64,000 nt of DNA, taken from assembly GCF_037975245.1 (NCBI RefSeq), contig NC_092581.1:16929303-16993302 (forward strand). The letters run 5' to 3'. Position numbers and translations under genes: made by a program. Shown one piece after another: positions 50,277-63,704 of this stretch. The stretch is from Apostichopus japonicus (taxonomy: Eukaryota; Echinodermata; Holothuroidea; Aspidochirotida; Stichopodidae). Numbering within the stretch: the stretch's first letter is position 1; every line of letters starts with the position of its first letter. The notes beneath the pieces were generated by a model. It was not told the origin of the DNA and made no database searches. It saw only the letters and a program-made list of their open reading frames with translations.

Positions 50277-51757
50277 GAGGAAACATCGGTGAGTTGGTAT
50301 TCTGTAAATCATTAAGATTTACAGAATAGGTATTTTGCTACACTTCTGTAGTCGATTATCCATTAATCAATTTGAAAATCAAATCAAAAGCTCTTTGTAG
50401 TTATCTTTTAGAAAGTCAGAATGGTTTAGACAGTTTGGGATGGTTGTTTTCAAAACCATACCTTCCTTTGAAGTGTCATATTTACATGAAGGACAAAAAC
50501 ACAATTTGCCAAATCGTATAACTTCGTAGAGAAATTTAAAATGTATATTGTTAGTATTTAATTATATGATTTTTTATGGGAACGATTACTTTAGATCGGT
50601 TTCTAAGTTGAAACCGTAAATTTAGGGAAAATTTTCGATTGAATATTTCGACTCGCTGAATTCGTAAATTCATCACAAGAGGAGAGGTGTGTTTATTACT
50701 CCAATTTTATGAATACAATCTAAAGGGAAACTTAGAATGTACTTGAATAGTTTCCATATGGATTTCATCATTTGCATTTTCAACAATAATGAAAGGTATA
50801 CGTTTGGTTTTGTATCCTAGAAGCCCAACAATATATATTGCAAATAATACTGTGGTAGCTTTTGAAATCGCGGAGCTTAATTGCTAATATTTTTTTCTTT
50901 CAATATTCATATCTTTTTCCACCTGTTCTCTTCTGTCAATGAAGACCAAATATCTAATGTAAATCACATTAACAAATATCAACTATTGTTTTAAATACAG
51001 GAAATAGTGATGTTATTCCGACAACAACACAATCAGGAGGTAAATATATTTCTATTATTTTGGTGTCCTGTTTGGCGTTTTGAGATATTCCTTTAAGGTA
51101 TAATCGCGGGAACGTGATACGGCATTAATTTAATAAATATTCCTTTCAAGGTATATAAACGAAATATCTTGTTCCATTATAGTGGTATTGCTATTTTGCA
51201 TATTTCAAAAGAAACGATGTCCTGACAGAAAAGTTGTTAGTTTTAGAGGTGATCAGAGATTTCATCTGAGCCTCTTTAGACTTGCAACCTACATGGCGGT
51301 TCACAAGTTGCGTTTGATATTTTGGTGATTGTTATGTGGCATTCTTTATACATTCATTCTGTTAACCAATGGCCAACTTGTAAGATAAGTTATAACAATA
51401 TTCATTCCAAAACTCTCTCAAGTAAAAGTAGTAATGAAGACAGTAAAACAATACCGAGTAAGACAGGATCATTGATTTGAAGCCCGAAACAGATGCAGTT
51501 CATAAGTTTATTCAAATTATAGTTGCTCAAGTTAAATATTTTTATTTGCATTCAATCAAGGTAACCAAGGAGGTAACCAAGAAGGTACGTTGCCCTTTGT
51601 TTCTTTTCTTCTTCCTCTCTTGCCTTCAAAATGGTTGTCTTAAAAATGGCATGTGCAGTATAATGAAATGGTTCATTATGAAAATAATCACCAACTCTTT
51701 CGTGTATATTCTAAAGTTTGTTTTGTAATGTTTTAGTCAAAATCTGGAACAGTGTCC
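50277..51757 (+). CDS. Array 2-type unit 8: exons D, E, F, (G)
   Basis: Exons are D 50277-50288 (GGNI), E 51001-51039 (DVIPTTTQSG), F 51561-51584 (NQGGNQE) and G 51737-51757. Here G has a much better acceptor (ttgtaatgttttag), making it the strongest case for G as a real exon. It is the first D/E/F unit after block Ia, so if I5 is terminal this would belong to a following gene copy. Confidence 0.62.
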
Positions 51758-54700
51758 GTGAGTAGTTACCTGTTCGTCATTTATGTTTATAGAATGTTAT
51801 TATTCCCAACATTTCCTTCGAATATCTGTTACGTGGCATAGATGGGGTTAGTATAATGGTAAAAACAGACTAAACATTTGTCCGAAAATCTTGAATTCTA
51901 AACCACTGAAGGGATTGGTGGACCTGATGAATAGATATGCTATCTATGGTAATGTCACTAGAGTTGACACAAAATATGGAAAAATATTCAAGGAATGGCA
52001 ACCTTTGTTAAGCATTATTTGGTTGTTACATCGTATTACCTAGATGAATGTCAGGGAATACTGGGAAGGATCACCACCTACATAAGTTCAAGCAATTATG
52101 GCACTCTAAAATTTCGAAGCTACTCTAACGAGCTTTGAAAGCTGATGTCGCCTCTGGAGTGAACATCCGTGGAACTGACCGATATATGATGGGGATGTTG
52201 TAAAATTCAATAATGTTATCAATTTCAAGCAATGTTAAGGAAAACTCATTATTTAGCTGAATGCATTTGAGTTTTCAATTATTACTGATTTCTTTACTTA
52301 GTTGTTAGATTTAGAGGTGATCAGAGATTTCATCTTTGACTTTGAACTTGTAAACTACATGGCGGTTCACAAGTTGCGTTTGATATTTTGGTGATTGTTA
52401 TGTGGCATTCTTTATACATTCATTCTGTTAGCCAATGGCCAACTTGTAAGATAAGTTATAACAATATTCATTCCAAAACTTTCTGAAATAAAAGTAGTAA
52501 TGAAGACAGTAAAACAAAACTGAGTAAGACAGGATCAATGATTTGAAGCCCGAAACATATGCAGTTCATAAGTTTATTCAAATGAAAGTTGCTCAAGTTA
52601 AATATTTTCATTTTCATTATATCAAGGTGACCAAGGAGGTAACCAAGAAGGTACGTATCCCTTTGTTTTCCGTTTCTTCTTCTCTTACTGTTAAAATAGT
52701 TGTCAATTTTTAAAAATGGCATGTGCTATATAATGAGATGGTTCATTGTGAAAATAATCGCCAACACTTACGAATATATTCTAAAGTTTGTTTTGTCATG
52801 TTATCGAGTGTCTAGTACTTTCAGTCACTATTACGCTAAAGTCAAAATCTGGAACAGTGTCCGTGAGTAGTTACCTGTTCGTCATTTATGTTTATAGAAT
52901 GTTATTATTCCCAACATTTCCTTCGAATATCTGTTACGTGGCATAGATGGGGTTAGTATAATGGTAAAAACAGACTAAACATTTGTCCGAAAATCTTGAA
53001 TTCTAAACCACTGAAGGGATTGGTGGACCTGATGAAGAGATATGCTATCTATGGTAATGTCACTAGAGTTGACACAAAATATGGAAAAATATTCAAGGAA
53101 TGGCAACCTTTGTTAAGCATTATTTGGTTGTTACATCGTATTACCTAGATGAATGTCAGGGAATACTGGGAAGGATCACCACCTACATAAGTTCAAGCAA
53201 TTATGGCACTCTAAAATTTCGAAGCTACTCTAACGAGCTTTGAAAGCTGATGTCGCCTCTGGAGTGAACATCCGTGGAACTGACCGATATATGATGGGGA
53301 TGTTGTAAAATTCAATAATGTTATCAATTTCAAGCAATGTTAAGGAAAACTCATTATTTAGCTGAATGCATTTGAGTTTTCAATTATTACTGATTTCTTT
53401 ACTTAGTTGTTAGATTTAGAGGTGATCAGAGATTTCATCTTTGACTTTGAACTTGTAAACTACATGGCGGTTCACAAGTTGCGTTTGATATTTTGGTGAT
53501 TGTTATGTGGCATTCTTTATACATTCATTCTGTTAGCCAATGGCCAACTTGTAAGATAAGTTATAACAATATTCATTCCAAAACTTTCTGAAATAAAAGT
53601 AGTAATGAAGACAGTAAAACAAAACTGAGTAAGACAGGATCAATGATTTGAAGCCCGAAACATATGCAGTTCATAAGTTTATTCAAATGAAAGTTGCTCA
53701 AGTTAAATATTTTCATTTTCATTATATCAAGGTGACCAAGGAGGTAACCAAGAAGGTACGTATCCCTTTGTTTTCCGTTTCTTCTTCTCTTACTGTTAAA
53801 ATAGTTGTCAATTTTTAAAAATGGCATGTGCTATATAATGAGATGGTTCATTGTGAAAATAATCGCCAACACTTACGAATATATTCTAAAGTTTGTTTTG
53901 TCATGTTATCGAGTGTCTAGTACTTTCAGTCACTATTACGCTAAAGTCAAAATCTGGAACAGTGTCCGTGAGTAGTTACCTGTTCGTCATTTATGTTTAT
54001 AGAATGTTATTATTCCCAACATTTCCTTCGAATATCTGTTACGTGGCATAGATGGGGTTAGTATAATGGTAAAAACAGACTAAACATTTGTCCGAAAATC
54101 TTGAATTCTAAACCACTGAAGGGATTGGTGGACCTGATGAAGAGATATGCTATCTATGGTAATGTCACTAGAGTTGACACAAAATATGGAAAAATATTCA
54201 AGGAATGGCAACCTTTGTTAAGCATTATTTGGTTGTTACATCGTATTACCTAGATGAATGTCAGGGAATACTGGGAAGGATCACCACCTACATAAGTTCA
54301 AGCAATTATGGCACTCTAAAATTTCGAAGCTACTCTAACGAGCTTTGAAAGCTGATGTCGCCTCTGGAGTGAACATCCGTGGAACTGACCGATATATGAT
54401 GGGGATGTTGTAAAATTCAATAATGTTATCAATTTCAAGCAATGTTAAGGAAAACTCATTATTTAGCTGAATGCATTTGAGTTTTCAATTATTACTGATT
54501 TCTTTACTTAGTTGTTAGATTTAGAGGTGATCAGAGATTTCATCTTTGACTTTGAACTTGTAAACTACATGGCGGTTCACAAGTTGCGTTTGATATTTTG
54601 GTGATTGTTATGTGGCATTCTTTATACATTCATTCTGTTAGCCAATGGCCAACTTGTAAGATAAGTTATAACAATATTCATTCCAAAACTTTCTGAAATA

Positions 54701-55049
54701 AAAGTAGTAATGAAGACAGTAAAACAAAACTGAGTAAGACAGGATCAATGATTTGAAGCCCGAAACATATGCAGTTCATAAGTTTATTCAAATGAAAGTT
54801 GCTCAAGTTAAATATTTTCATTTTCATTATATCAAGGTGACCAAGGAGGTAACCAAGAAGGTACGTATCCCTTTGTTTTCCGTTTCTTCTTCTCTTACTG
54901 TTAAAATAGTTGTCAATTTTTAAAAATGGCATGTGCTATATAATGAGATGGTTCATTGTGAAAATAATCGCCAACACTTACGAATATATTCTAAAGTTTG
55001 TTTTGTCATGTTATCGAGTGTCTAGTACTTTCAGTCACTATTACGCTAA
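51735..55049 (+). repeat. 1,105-bp tandem triplication
   Basis: Copies start at 51735, 52840 and 53945, an exact 1,105-bp period; the second and third look identical and the first differs at few positions. Each copy fuses the intron that normally precedes exon I1 (up to ctttacttag, about 52303) directly to the intron between E and F, so I1 and exons D and E are missing and only F and G remain. Confidence 0.93.
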
Positions 55050-55072
55050 AGTCAAAATCTGGAACAGTCTCC
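52627..55072 (+). CDS. Exons F and (G) of the 1,105-bp triplication
   Basis: F copies are 52627-52650, 53732-53755 and 54837-54860, each coding GDQGGNQE (Asn to Asp at the second residue). Possible G copies are 52842-52862, 53947-53967 and 55052-55072. If all are spliced, F or F-G repeats three times in a row without D or E between. Confidence 0.5.
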
Positions 55073-55568
55073 GTGAGTATTAACCTGTTCGGCACTTATG
55101 TTTTTAGAATGTTATTATGCCCGACATTTCCTTCGAATATCTGTTACGTGTCATAGATGGGGTTAGTATCATAGTAAAAACAGAATAAACATTTGTCCGA
55201 AAATCTTGAATTCTAAACCACTGTAGGGGTCGGTGGACCTCATGAAGAGATAACTTCCTGTAATAGAAGTAGTAGTAGATTCACAGGAGAAACATGTTTT
55301 TGCAAAGCTGTATCAATAAACGGTTTTATGAAAACAGGAAGCATTTATTGGAAACATTAAATATTCACGAACAAGTGACCATAGATTATAATCTGAAACA
55401 ATCGATGTTAAAAAATGTATTCAAATTGGGATTACTAAAAGGTAAATATTTTGGTTTCTGTTCAATCAGTTTTATTTCCATGTTTTTACGGGAAACTAAT
55501 TCATTAGTTAATATAAATATTCAATAATTACTAAAGGTTCATGAAATTCTTTCTTGTCTGTATTTCAG

Positions 55569-57094
55569 GAGGAAACATCGGTGAGTTGGTATTCTGTAAA
55601 TCATTAAGATTTACAGAATAGGTATTTTGCTACACTTCTGTAGTCGATTATCAATTAATCAATTTGAAAATCAAATCAAAAGCTCTTTGTAATTATCATT
55701 CAGAAAGTCAGAATGGTTTAGACAGTTTGGGATGTTTGTTTTTAAAACATTACCTTCCTTTGAAGTGTCATATTTACATGAAGGACAAAAACACAATATG
55801 CCAAATCGTATAACTTCGTTGAGAAATTTAAAATGTATATTTTTAGTATTTATTTATATGATATTTTTTTTATGGGAACGATTACTTTAGATCGGTTTCT
55901 AAGTTGATACCGTAAATAGTTAGGGAAAATTTTCGATTGAATATTTCGACTCGCTGAATTTGGAAATTCATCACAAGAGGAGAGGTGTGTTTATTACTCC
56001 AATTTTCTGAACACAATCTAAAGAGAAACTTAAAATGTACTTGAATAGTTTCCATATGGATTTCATCATTTGCATTTTCAACAATAATGAAAGGTATAAG
56101 TTTGGTTTTGTATCCTAGAAGCTCAACAATATATATTGCAAATAATACTGTGGTAGCTTTTGAAATCGCGGAGCTTAATTGCTAATATTTTTTCTTTTTA
56201 TATTCATATCTTTTTTTCACCTGTTTTCTTCTGTCAATGAAGACCAAATATCTAATTCAATCACATTAACTGATATCAACTATTGTTTTAAATACAGGAA
56301 ATAGTGGTACTAGTGCGACAACACCACAATCAGGAGGTAAATATATTTCTATTATTTTTGGTGTCCTGTTTGGCGTTTTGAGATATTCCTTTAAGGTATA
56401 ATCGCGGGAACGTGATACGGCATTAATTTATTTGATGTTACTTTCAAGGTATACAAACAAAATATCTTGTTCCATTAAAGTTTTATTGCTATTTTGCATA
56501 TTTCAAAAGAAACGATGTCCTGACAGAAAAGTTGTTAGTTTCAGAGGACATCAGAGATTTCATCTGAGCCTCTTTGGACTTGCAAACTACATGGCGGTTC
56601 ACAAGTTGCGTTTGATATTTTGGTGATTGTTATGTGGCATTCTTTATACATTCATTCTGTTAACCAATGGCCAACTTGTAAGATAAGTTATAACAATATT
56701 CATTCCAAAACTATCTGGAATAAAATTAGTAATGAATACAGTAAAACAATACCGAGTAAGACAGGATCAATGAATTGAAGCCCGAAACAGATGCAGTTCA
56801 TAAGTTTATTCAAATGAAAGTTGCTCAAGTTTAATATTTTTATTTCCATTAAATCAAGGTAACCAAGGAGGTAACCAAGAAGGTACGTATCCCTTTGTAT
56901 TCCTTTTCTTCTTCTCTTACTATTAAAATAGTTGTCAATTTTTAAAAATGGCATGTGCTATATAATGAGATGGTTCATTGTGAAAATAATCGCCAACACT
57001 TACGAATATATTCTAAAGTTTGTTTTGTCATGTTTTCGAGTGCCTAGTACTTTCAGTCACTATTACCCTAAAATCAAAATCTGGAACAGTCTCC
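55569..57094 (+). CDS. Array 2-type unit 9: exons D, E, F; G acceptor lost
   Basis: Exons are D 55569-55580 (GGNI), E 56298-56336 and F 56859-56882 (NQGGNQE). Exon E codes GNSGTSATTPQSG, the most divergent E, with Asp-Thr-Ile-Arg replaced by Gly-Thr-Ser-Ala. At the G position (57074-57094) the AG is replaced by AA. Confidence 0.62.
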
Positions 57095-57590
57095 GTGAGT
57101 AGTAACCTGTTCGTCACTTATGTTTTTAGAATGTAATTATGCCCGACATTTCCTTCGAACTTCTCTTACGTGTCATAGATGGGGTTAGTATCATAGTAAA
57201 AACAGAATAAACATTTGTCCGAAAATCTTGAATTCTAAACCACTGTAGGGGTCGGTGGACCTCATGAAGAGATAACTTTCTGTAATAAAAGTAGTAGTAG
57301 ATTCACAGGAGAAACATGTTTTTGCAAAGCTGTATCAATAAACGATTTTATGAAAACAGGAGGCATTTATAGGAAACATTAACTATTCACCACCAAGTGA
57401 CCATAGATTATATTCTGAAACAATCGTTGTTAAATAATGTATTTAAATTGGGATTACTAAAAGGTAAATATTTTGGTATCTGTTCAATCAGTTTTATTTC
57501 CATGTTTTTACGGGAAACTATTTCATTAGTTAATATAAATATTAAATAATTACTAAAGGCTCATGAAAGTCTTTCTTGTCTGTATTTCAG

Positions 57591-59088
57591 GAGGAAACAT
57601 CGGTGAGTTGGTATTCTGTAAATCATTAAGATTTACAGAATAGGTATTTTGCTACACTTCTGTAGTCGATTATCCATTAATCAATTTGAAAATCAAATCA
57701 AAAGCTCTTTGTAGTTATCTTTTAGAAAGTCAGAATGGTTTAGACAGTTTGGGATGGTTGTTTTCAAAACCATACCTTCCTTTGAAGTGTCATATTTACA
57801 TGAAAGACAAAAACACAATATGCCAAATCGTATAACTTCGTGAGAAATTTAAAATGTATTATTTTAGTATTTATTTATATGATTATTTTTTTATGGGAAC
57901 GATTACTTTAGATCGGTTTTAGTTGATACCGTAAATAGTTAGGGAAAATTTTCGATTGAATATTTCGACTCGCTGAATTTGGAAATTCATCACAAGAGGA
58001 GAGGTGTGTTTATTACTCCAATTTTCGGAATATATCCTAAAGGGACACTTAAAATGTACTTGTATATTTCCCATATGGATTTCATCATTTGCATTTTAAA
58101 AAATAATGGAAGGTATACGTTTGGTTTTGTATCCTAAGAGCCCAACAATATATATTGCAAATAATACTGTGGTAGCTTTTGAAATCGCGGAGCTTAATTG
58201 CTAATATTTTTTCTTTAAATATTCATATCTTTCTTCAGCTGTTCTCTTTTGTCAATGAAGACCAAATATCTAATGCAAATCACATTAACTGATATCAACT
58301 ATTGTTTTAAATACAGGAAATAGTGATGATATTCCGACAACAACACAATCAGGAGGTAAATATATTTCTATTATTTTTGGTGTCCTGTTTGGCGTTTTGA
58401 GATATTCCTTTAAGGTATAATCGCGGGAACGTGATACGGCATTAATTTAATAAATATTACTTTCAAGGTATATAAACGAAATATCTTGTTCCATTATAGT
58501 GGTATTACTATTTTGCATATTTCAAAAGAAACGATGTCCTGACAGAAAAGTTGTTAGTTTTAGAGGTGATCAGAGATTTCATCTAAGCCTCTTTGGACTT
58601 GCAAAATACATGGCGGTTCACAAGTTGCGTTTGATATTTTGGTGATTGTTATGTGGCATTCTTTATACATTCATTCTGTTAGCCAATGGCCAACTTGTAA
58701 GATAAGTTATAACAATATTCATTCCAAACTTTCTCAAGTAAAAGTAGTAATGAAGACAGTAAAACAATACCGAGTAAGACAGGATCAATGATTTGAAGCC
58801 CGAAACAGATGCAGTTCATAAGTTTATTCAAATGAAAGTTGCTCAATTTAAATATTTTCATTTTCATTAAATCAAGGTAACCAAGGAGGTAACCAAGAAG
58901 GTACGTATCCCTTTGTTTTCTTTTTCTTCTTCTCATACTTTTAAAATGGTTGTCAATGTTTTAAGATGGCATGTGCAATATTATCACCCACTCCTTTGTA
59001 TATATTTTAAAGTTCGTTTTGTCATGTTTTCGAGTGCCTGGTACTTTCAGTCACTATTACCCTAAAATCAAAATCTGGAACAGTGTCC
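57591..59088 (+). CDS. Array 2-type unit 10: exons D, E, F; G acceptor lost
   Basis: Exons are D 57591-57602 (GGNI), E 58317-58355 (DDIPTTTQSG) and F 58877-58900 (NQGGNQE). It corresponds to unit 7 at an offset of 11,942-11,943 bp, and the G position (59068-59088) has the same lost acceptor. Confidence 0.62.
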
Positions 59089-59639
59089 GTGAGTAGTTCC
59101 CTGTTCGTCAGTTATGTTTTTAGAATGTAATTATTCCCAACATTTCCTTCGAATATCTGTTACGTGTCATAGATGGGGTTAGTATAATGGTAAGAACAAA
59201 CTAAACATTTGTCCGAAAATTTTGAATTCTAAACCACTGAAGGGATTGGTGGACCTGATGAAGAGATATGCTATATATGGTAATGTCACTAGAGTTGACA
59301 CAAAATATGGAAAAATTTCAAGGAATGGCAACCTTTGATTAAGCATTATTTGGTTGTTACATCGTATTACCTAGATGAATGTCAGGGAATACTGGGAAGG
59401 ATCACCACCTTCATCAAAGAAAAGTTCAAGCAATTGTGGCTCTGTAATAATTAGAAGCAATTCTAACGAGCTTTGAAAGCTGATGTAACCTCATGGTGTG
59501 AACGTCCGTGGTACTGACCGATTTATGATGGGGATGTTGTAATCTTAAATAATGTTATAAATGTTAGCAATGTTAAGGAAAATTCATCATTTGACTGAAT
59601 GCATTTGAATTTTCAATTATTACTGATATCTTTCCTTAG

Positions 59640-61398
59640 TTATAGCCGCTCAGAAAAACAACCAAATTTCCGAAAAAGGTAAGAATAATTTGAAGGAAGA
59701 AACGTTCTAAAAAATGACCAACTCTATTTTGTTTCAGCTGATGAATCACTTTTCATGTGACTTCGTAGCTACACACGATTTGAAAGCCACTTCTATCGTT
59801 AATGTGACCTGCTAATGATGAATGGAAGAATTTTAGTCATACTAGAAATTGTCATGGTGTAAAACGCTTGTCTGTATGTACAATGGAGGACCATTTGTTA
59901 AATCCTTCCAAATCTTGGAACAAACAGACAACAATGTGGACATACCGGAAGTGAATATTGTAGGTCTTAAGGTGGAAGGTTTTGTTTTATTTATAAATCA
60001 GTGACAGTAGACTCTTTTCTATCTGTTGACTGTCTACAAAGTAAATCCTCGCAATTCACAGTACATATACTGTGGAAATCATAAACTTATCATTATGGCA
60101 TAACTTCATTTTATAGAGTTTTTGTTCAAGCGAGACATGTGTAAACCACATTAGGTTTATGTCATCTTTTATTTTGATTTATGTAAGCGAAAATAATACG
60201 ACGAAATCAACGACTAATTTCTTATAATTAATTCTTTTTTATGGAATCTAGGCAACGGAGGTACTGGTGTTGCTAGTATAATACAAGTTAAGGAAGGCAT
60301 TAAAACCAAACCAGTGACATTGTCAGGCAAGTCAGGTATGTTGAACATATAGGGGTACATGCAATCAAGTAAGGAACAGATCATCCCCAACTGATTTGGT
60401 TCCAGATTCAAAATTCATACTAAATGGTAATCTTCATTTCGTCTACAAAAAAATAAAACATTATAAATTGTGAATGTCTTTCACCATATTTTTAAAAGTC
60501 TCTTTTGTAAACTGCGTAATTAAAACATCTAGTTTGCAAACTTTAATTTACATCCATGGAACTCTATATGTATAGTTATTGATGCTTTTCGACATAACAT
60601 ATAACTATACCTACATGACATCTACTAAAGTACATATGCATTTGGAATAAAACATTTCTTCAGTTGAGATTTATTTAAAGCAATTATCATTTCTTATCAA
60701 ACTTTACCGCAACATCCACATTCAAAGGGTATTCGATATTTGTGTATCTTTTTTTTTCCAAAGCTGTGGGTAACTCGGATGAAGGTAAGTCTGCAGTTCT
60801 TTTTAAATACTAAAATATAACAAAATGTGAATGTATCTTATCATATTTTGTAAACTAAGTGAACCATCCTTGCAAACTTAACTTACATTGTATAAAATCT
60901 AGGTATAATTACTCATGTTATTCGACATAAGATGTAACTATACATAAAATTAATTGCAGTACATTTAAATTTGGAATAAATGATTTGTTTTAGATATGAT
61001 TCTTTTATGTCAATTCCCATTTATAATTAAATATTACCTAGATATCCAATTTCAAATTAATTCGATACTTTTCTATTTTTTCGATAGCTGGAGGTAACTC
61101 TGGTAACGGTGAGTGTGCGATTCTTCTACTTTCAAACTAAAAAATTACAAAATGTGAATGAAACTCACTATAATTTCAAACACTCCTTTGTCAACTTCGT
61201 CATTAAAAAGCCTTTGCAAACTTTAATTGTCATCCCATGAAGTTCTACTTACATTACCCATGTTATTTAACATATATGATGTGGCAACCCAAGCCTAGTA
61301 ACATGGCATTAGTAACATATACATTTCGAATAATACATTTATTAAGTTCAACAAGTTACTCAATTCCTTACACAGGTAACTTTGGCGATACAAGTTAG
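59640..61398 (+). CDS. Five-exon block Ib, second copy
   Basis: Exons are I1 59640-59678, I2 60252-60335, I3 60764-60784, I4 61088-61108 and I5 61376-61393 (or to TAG at 61396-61398). Coding equals block Ia except I3, where AAA became GAA, giving AVGNSDE instead of AVGNSDK. All splice sites are retained, and intronic differences are scattered. Confidence 0.58.
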
Positions 61399-61550
61399 TT
61401 TGTAGCACAATGTTTAAGAAATCGAAATAGTGTTAGTGGTGTCAGAAAACAAGAATTTGAATCTTAAGATTACTCTCGATTGCAATTACAACATTGAGGC
61501 CAGAGAGTATTTACATCCCGTGTATTTATTCATTGTTATTGAGAGAGTAC

Positions 61551-61711
61551 GTGGGTGGGGATGGAGAAAGTAAGTGAGTGGTGATACAGAAAGTAAGTGG
61601 GTGTTCATGCAGAGAGTTAGTGAGTGGTGATGCAGAGAGTAAGTGGGTAGGCATGCAGAGAGTTAGTGAGTGGTGATGCAGAGAGTAAGTGGGTGGGGAT
61701 GCAGAGAGTAA
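61551..61711 (+). repeat. 23-bp minisatellite, second copy, 7 units
   Basis: Same seven-unit length as at 49608-49768 with a few substitutions, so copy number has not changed since the 11.94-kb duplication. Confidence 0.9.
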
Positions 61712-62219
61712 AAAGGTTTATTTATAGAATAAATGTCTGAGGCTTTCATTTAGTTTTAGAATGTAATTATTCCCAACATTCTCTTCGAATATTAGTTACG
61801 TGTCATAGATGGGGTTAGTATCATGGTAAAAACAGAATAAACATTTGTCCGAAGACCTTGAATTCCAAACCACTGTAGGGGTTGGTGGACCTCATGAAGA
61901 GATAACTTTCTGTAATAAAAGTAGTAGTAGATTCACAGGACAAACATTTTTTTGCAAAGCTGTATCAATAAACGGTTTCATGAAAACAGGAAGCATTTAT
62001 AGGAAACATTAAATATTCACGACCAAGTGACCATAGATTATATTCTGAAACAATCGATGTTAAAAATGTATTCAATATGGGATTACTAAAAGGTAAATAT
62101 TTTGGTTTCTGTTCAATCAGTTTTAGTTCCATGATTTTACGGGAAACCAATTAATTATTCAATATAATTATTCAATAATTACTAAAAGCTCATGAAATTC
62201 TTTCTTGTCTGTATTTCAG

Positions 62220-63704
62220 GAGGAAACATTGGTGAGTTGGTATTCTGTAAATCATTAAGATTTACAGAATAGGTATTTTGCTACACTTCTGTAATCGATT
62301 ATCAATTAATCAATTTGAAAATCAAATCAAAAGCTCTTTGTAGTTATCTTTTAGAAAGTCAGAATGGTTTAGACAGTTTGGGAAGGTTGTTTTCAAAACC
62401 ATACCTTCCTTTGAAGTGTCATATTTACATGAAGGACAAAAACACAATTTGCCAAATCGTATAACTTCGTAGTGAAATTTAAAATGTATATTTTTAGTAT
62501 TTAATTATATGATTTTTTTTTATGGGAACGATTACTTTAGATCGGTTTCTAAGTTCATACCGTAAATTTAGGGAAAATTTTCGATTGAATATTTCGGCAT
62601 GCTGAATTCGGAAATTCATCACAAAAGGAGAGGTGTGTTTATTACTCCAATTTTCTGAATACAATCTAAAGGGAAACCTAAAATGTACTTGAATAGTTTC
62701 CATATGGATTTCATCATTTGCATTTTCAACAATAATGAAAGGTATAAGTTTGGTTTTGTATCCTAGAAGCCCAACAATATATATTGCAAATAATACTGTG
62801 GTAGCTTTTGAAATCGCGGAGCTTAATTGCTAATATTTTTTTCTTTCAATATTCATATCTTTTTTCACCTGTTCTCTTCTGTCAATGAAGACCAAATATC
62901 TAATGTAAATCACATTAACAAATATCAACTATTGTTTTAAATACAGGAAATAGTGATGTTATTCCGACAACAACACAATCAGGAGGTAAATATATTTCTA
63001 TTATTTTTGGTGTCCTGTTTGGCGTTTTGAGATATTCCTTTAAGGTATAATCGCGGGAACGTGATACGGCATTAATTTAATAAATATTACTTTCAAGGTA
63101 TATAAACGAAATATCTTGTTCCATTATAGTGGTATTACTATTTTGCATATTTCAAAAGAAACGATGTCCTGACAGAAAAGTTGTTAGTTTTAGAGGTGAT
63201 CAGAGATTTCTTCTGAGCCTCTTTGGACTTGCAACCTACATGGCGGTTCACAAGTTGCGTTTGATATTTTGGTGATTGTTATGTGGCATTCTTTATACAT
63301 TCATTCTGTTAACCATTGGCCAACTTGTAAGATAAGTTATAACAATATTCATTCTAAAACTCTCTCAAGTAAAAGTAGTAATGAATACAGTAAAACAATA
63401 CCGAGTAAGACAGGATCATTGATTTGAAGCCCGAAACAGATGCAGTTCATAAGTTTATTCAAATGAAAGTTGCTCAAGTTAAATATTTTTATTTGCATTC
63501 AATCAAGGTAACCAAGGAGGTAACCAAGAAGGTACGTTGCCCTTTGTTTCTTTTCTTCTTCCTCTCTTGCCTTCAAAATGGTTGTCTTAAAGATGGCATG
63601 TGCAGTATAATGAAATGGTTCATTATGAAAATAATCACCAACTCTTTCGTGTATATTCTAAAGTTTGTTTTGTAATGTTTTAGTCAAAATCTGGAACAGT
63701 GTCC
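62220..63704 (+). CDS. Array 2-type unit 11: exons D, E, F, (G)
   Basis: Exons are D 62220-62231 (GGNI via ATT), E 62947-62985 (DVIPTTTQSG), F 63508-63531 (NQGGNQE) and G 63684-63704 with the good acceptor tgttttag. It corresponds to unit 8. The following sequence to 64000 matches the start of the 1,105-bp unit, so the triplication may recur beyond the window. Confidence 0.62.

Larger units (their letters stand above)
46600..58540 (+). repeat. Large tandem duplication, period about 11.94 kb (first copy)
   Basis: Landmarks repeat at a near-constant offset: F 46935/58877, I1 47698/59640, I2 48310/60252, minisatellite 49608/61551, D 50277/62220, F 51561/63508. The second copy runs from about 58540 past the window end. 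The left boundary cannot be set sharply because it lies inside array 2 repeats. Confidence 0.88.

Noticed and set aside
52943-53010. tRNA-like sequence (gttagtataatggta with a 5-bp anticodon-like stem), recurring in array 2
   Set aside because: The D-arm box looks good, but the T arm does not pair and there is no acceptor stem. At best a decayed SINE head or chance.
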